A stretch of 9,788 bases of DNA from Bacteroidales bacterium (lineage in GTDB: Bacteria; Bacteroidota; Bacteroidia; Bacteroidales; VadinHA17): positions 1 through 9,788 of the forward strand of contig JALOMK010000121.1 in the NCBI GenBank assembly GCA_025455505.1, given 5' to 3'. The notes under the pieces are model-generated. The model had not been told where the DNA came from, did no database searches, and was given only the letters and a program-made list of their open reading frames with translations. Each line of letters begins with the position of its first letter. The stretch's first letter is position 1. This document shows positions 7,363 through 9,788 of this stretch, in pieces. Made by a program: the position numbers and the translations under genes.

Positions 7363-8715
7363 CTACTTGAGGAGCACTTCTATAACAGGTATCTCGACCG
7401 GAGGCTGGATAACCGGAAGAGATGCAATTACATCTCCCGGATTTTCTCCGCCTGCAGCCCTGTAACGTATCTCCGATGCATCGTGCAGGAACTGCATGTA
7501 CTTCACCTTGTCGGCAAGTCCCGGAAGGCTTATGCTTCCCATCGGGTAAGCAAGAAGATGTATATACAGCGCCTTCTTAACAGGATTATAGGTCAGAAGC
7601 GTATTTGCAGGAGCCGTGAATCCTTCAGGGGCTTCTGTACACCCGTAAACCGAACGGCCGTTGTATTTCATCCATTCACCCATGCCACTGAGCCTGTCCT
7701 TGGCTCTGTAATCGAAGGTGCCTCTTGCCGTGGGACCAACATTCAGAAGAAGGTTACCGCCCTTTGATACAGATTCAATCAGCAATTCAATAAGCTGGGC
7801 ATTGCTTTTCCAGCTTGTCTCATCCCTGTAGTAACCCCACGAACCTGAAAAGGTCTGGCAGGTCTCCCAGGGTATTTTCTTCCCGTTGAACTCCGGCCAT
7901 TTTGCAACCTTCACCTGTTCGGGAGTCGTAAAATCCCAGCCTCCTTCTACATCCTTAAGATCGAGACGGTCGTCAACAATTATCCCGGGCTGCAACGACC
8001 TCGCCAGCTTCAGCAGTCCCTCGGAATCCCAGTCAGCCCTTCCCTTGCCATTCTTCCCGGGAAATGAAAAATCGAACCATATTATGCTTATTTCCCCGTA
8101 GTTCGTAAGCAACTCCCTCACCTGGTTCTTCATGTATTCCCTGTATTTTGCCATGTCCCTGCCCTTGTTGAGCCTGGCATATACCGAATCCTGTTCCTGC
8201 CGCTGCGGGTGCATCCTGTCGACAGTATAGTCGGGATGATGCCAGTCAATAAGCGAATAATAGAACCCGACTTTCAGTCCTTCAGCCCTGAAGGCCTCAA
8301 CGTATTCCTTAATAAGGTCCTTGCCTATCGGGGTGTTTGTAGCCTTGTAATCAGTGTACTTCGAATCGAAAAGACAAAATCCCTCATGGTGTTTGGCGGT
8401 CAGAACAACATATTTCATTCCCGCAGCCTTTGCCATGGCAGCCCACTCCTTCGGGTTATACATGTCGGGATTGAAGTTTTCGAAGTACTTCCGGTACTGT
8501 TCGTTTGTAAGGCGCTCATAGTTCTTCACCCATTCGTGCCTGGCCGGCAGGGCATAAAGCCCCCAGTGAATGAACATTCCAAACCTTGCATTTGTCCACC
8601 ACAGCATCCTTTGTGCCTTCTGAGACTCACTTTCCTTTGGTAACTGGGAATAGGAATACGGTGCATTAAACACAAGTAGAGCAAGCAGGAAAAGAATAAT
8701 TGTCTTTGTTTTCAT
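7363..8715 (-). CDS. Secreted alpha-L-fucosidase, glycoside hydrolase family 29
   Basis: A 450-residue GH29 enzyme that releases L-fucose from glycans by a retaining mechanism. Visible hallmarks in order: RFGMFIHWGLYALP (44-57, H50), VVLTAKHHEGFCLFDSKYTDY (103-123, motif core AKHHEGF), GFYYSLIDWHHPDY (150-163), the nucleophile motif IIWFDF with D215, VDDRL (247-251), WETCQTFSGSWGY (283-295; E284 is a candidate acid/base, less certain) and GGNLLLNVGP (319-328). The C-terminal ~90 residues form the usual beta-sandwich. A Sec signal peptide (MKTKTIILFLLALLVFNAPYSYSQ) without a lipobox cysteine predicts release into the periplasm or beyond. The A-rich sequence AAAAACAAATATT precedes the ATG at 8715. 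The gene lies 70 bp downstream of the alcohol dehydrogenase gene on the same strand with no obvious terminator between, so co-transcription is possible. No SusC/SusD pair is in the window. Confidence 0.95.
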   Translation of the reverse strand: MKTKTIILFLLALLVFNAPYSYSQLPKESESQKAQRMLWWTNARFGMFIHWGLYALPARHEWVKNYERLTNEQYRKYFENFNPDMYNPKEWAAMAKAAGMKYVVLTAKHHEGFCLFDSKYTDYKATNTPIGKDLIKEYVEAFRAEGLKVGFYYSLIDWHHPDYTVDRMHPQRQEQDSVYARLNKGRDMAKYREYMKNQVRELLTNYGEISIIWFDFSFPGKNGKGRADWDSEGLLKLARSLQPGIIVDDRLDLKDVEGGWDFTTPEQVKVAKWPEFNGKKIPWETCQTFSGSWGYYRDETSWKSNAQLIELLIESVSKGGNLLLNVGPTARGTFDYRAKDRLSGMGEWMKYNGRSVYGCTEAPEGFTAPANTLLTYNPVKKALYIHLLAYPMGSISLPGLADKVKYMQFLHDASEIRYRAAGGENPGDVIASLPVIQPPVEIPVIEVLLK

Positions 8716-8785
8716 AATATTTGTTTTTATATCTGTAAGGACCTGGCTTAAGGTTGTTTCTTTGTTTTCTCCGGCACGATCCGTA
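8716..8785 (-). other. 70-bp spacer between alcohol dehydrogenase and fucosidase genes
   Basis: I find no strong hairpin with a U-run and no TAnnTTTG-like box on the minus strand. The fucosidase start is preceded by an A-rich stretch typical of translation starts in this phylum. The lack of signals favours, weakly, read-through from the upstream gene. Confidence 0.35.
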
Positions 8786-9788
8786 TCAGAAGTACCTCTT
8801 TGTCAGTATTTCTTCAAGTTCATCCCCGTGCATGGGGACCGGATTATTCTTACTGTCAGTTTCGCGGCATATGCTTTCGATATACTGTTCATCAAGCCCT
8901 GCCGCTTTAAGACCCGGAAGCCTGAGCTCGCCTGTCAGAGTGTGAAGATAATCAATAAAAGCATCAATCCTGTAATCATCGCTGCGGCCTTCAGCATTTG
9001 CAAACAGTTCTCCGAGCAGGCTGTACTTCCTGAGGAAAACCTCATGTCCCGGGTTATTTCTTAACTTCCTGACGATAACCTCATTTGATACGGCCATCAG
9101 GGTTCCGCAGATAAGCCCGTGAGGAACTTCGCAAACAGCGCCTATCGAGGATGCAAAGCCATGGACTACGCCAAGGCCGGCGTTTGCCAGGCATATCCCG
9201 GAGGTGAGTGCGGCAAAGGACATCCCCGACCTTGCCCCGGTGTCTTTTCCGTCCGCATATGCCCCGGGCAGAGAATCCCTGACTGCTTTCAATCCGGCAA
9301 GTGCAAGCGCATCTGTATACTCCGATGCCTTTACCGAAAGATATGACTCGAGCAGCTGTGTGAAACAGTCAAGTCCGCTAGCAGCCGTTATTTCAGGAGG
9401 ACAGCCGATTGTCAGAAGGGGATCAACAACAGCAATGTCAGGGACAAAATTATCATGGCGCAGCGATCGTTTGAAACCCTTCTCCCCTACCTCCGACAAT
9501 ACGGCATTCTTCGTAGCCTCACTGCCTGTCCCGGAGGTAGTCGGCACGGCAATGTAAGGAATCTTGTGCCCGGGGTGGCTCCTGGTTCCTACTCCTTCGA
9601 GATATTCCTTCACCGGAACCTCCGATCCCAGCATTGCTGATATTGCCTTGCCACCGTCAATTGCGCTTCCTCCGCCAATGCCGGCAACCACATCCGGCCC
9701 CCTGGTATTGTAAAGCTTTACGGCATCATCCACATCGGCAGGCGATGGTTCATTCATAATCCTGTAAACGTCATATGATATTCCCAGT
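8786..9788 (-). CDS. Iron-containing (group III) alcohol dehydrogenase, N-terminus beyond the window
   Basis: About 333 residues of a protein that normally has 380-400; the N-terminal part lies past the right edge. The frame stays open upstream of the Met at 9757, reading LGISYDVYRI before MNEPSP, so that Met is internal (EPSP is a conserved family spot). Counting from it: nucleotide-binding GIGGGSAID (26-34), PTTSGTGSE (72-80), first metal ligand D130 in ASGLDCFTQ, and H199 and H213, 14 apart as in the family. The second classical ligand (His four after Asp, as in E. coli FucO) is Gln134, and the usual His four after H199 is Ser203. This pattern, with HGFASS and PHGLICGTL, fits a known-looking subgroup and not a damaged copy. 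Likely activity is NAD(P)-dependent oxidation/reduction of a short alcohol or aldehyde; the substrate is unknown. The fucosidase gene follows 70 bp downstream. Confidence 0.9.
   Translation of the reverse strand, partial: LGISYDVYRIMNEPSPADVDDAVKLYNTRGPDVVAGIGGGSAIDGGKAISAMLGSEVPVKEYLEGVGTRSHPGHKIPYIAVPTTSGTGSEATKNAVLSEVGEKGFKRSLRHDNFVPDIAVVDPLLTIGCPPEITAASGLDCFTQLLESYLSVKASEYTDALALAGLKAVRDSLPGAYADGKDTGARSGMSFAALTSGICLANAGLGVVHGFASSIGAVCEVPHGLICGTLMAVSNEVIVRKLRNNPGHEVFLRKYSLLGELFANAEGRSDDYRIDAFIDYLHTLTGELRLPGLKAAGLDEQYIESICRETDSKNNPVPMHGDELEEILTKRYF

Noticed and set aside
8209..8643. Plus-strand open frame of 144 codons opposite the fucosidase
   Set aside because: Antisense shadow of the conserved GH29 N-terminal half.
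9757..9757. Met at 9757 as the true start of the alcohol dehydrogenase
   Set aside because: The frame continues upstream to the edge and EPSP is normally internal, about 60 residues into the family, so the start is beyond the window.

Overview
The window looks like chromosomal DNA from a member of the Bacteroidota, probably a Bacteroidales-like environmental or host-associated polysaccharide user. The grounds are a very long modular Ig/PKD/SprB-type surface protein, several small enzymes with twin-arginine-type leaders, a secreted family-29 fucosidase, start codons without strong Shine-Dalgarno sites, one sequence close to the Bacteroidetes -33/-7 promoter pattern, and a C-rich intergenic hairpin of a kind I recall from Bacteroidota genomes. 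The taxonomic call is inference from gene content; there is no rRNA or tRNA in the window.

Layout: (1) 1-3172, minus strand: the N-terminal ~1050 codons of a giant exported repeat protein that continues past the left edge. Its reading frame is interrupted by an apparent one-base insertion near 2954-2957. (2) 3173-3421: a 249-bp non-coding leader/spacer with two inverted repeats. (3) 3422-4447, minus: an aldo/keto reductase with a Tat-type leader. (4) 4448-4552: a divergent intergenic region with a promoter-like element and a perfect 7-bp inverted repeat. (5) 4553-7297, plus: rmuC, then a sugar phosphate isomerase/epimerase-like protein, then a small Dabb-domain protein, with gaps of 33 and 12 bp. 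(6) 7298-7362: a convergent spacer with a GC-rich hairpin. (7) 7363-8715, minus: a secreted GH29 alpha-L-fucosidase. (8) 8786-9788, minus: an iron-containing alcohol dehydrogenase cut by the right edge.

Functionally, most of the window fits extracytoplasmic carbohydrate handling: a fucosidase, a TIM-barrel sugar isomerase-like protein, an aldo/keto reductase and a Dabb protein, three of them with twin-arginine-type leaders. RmuC is a DNA-maintenance protein that happens to head the plus-strand cluster. The alcohol dehydrogenase upstream of the fucosidase could serve fucose catabolism (lactaldehyde reduction), but its metal-site residues differ from the FucO pattern and this is only a hypothesis. 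I see no mobile element, CRISPR array, phage gene or clearly new defence system. The observations most worth a second look are the frameshift in the giant adhesin, the promoter plus inverted repeat before rmuC, and the Tat-leader isomerase/Dabb pair.
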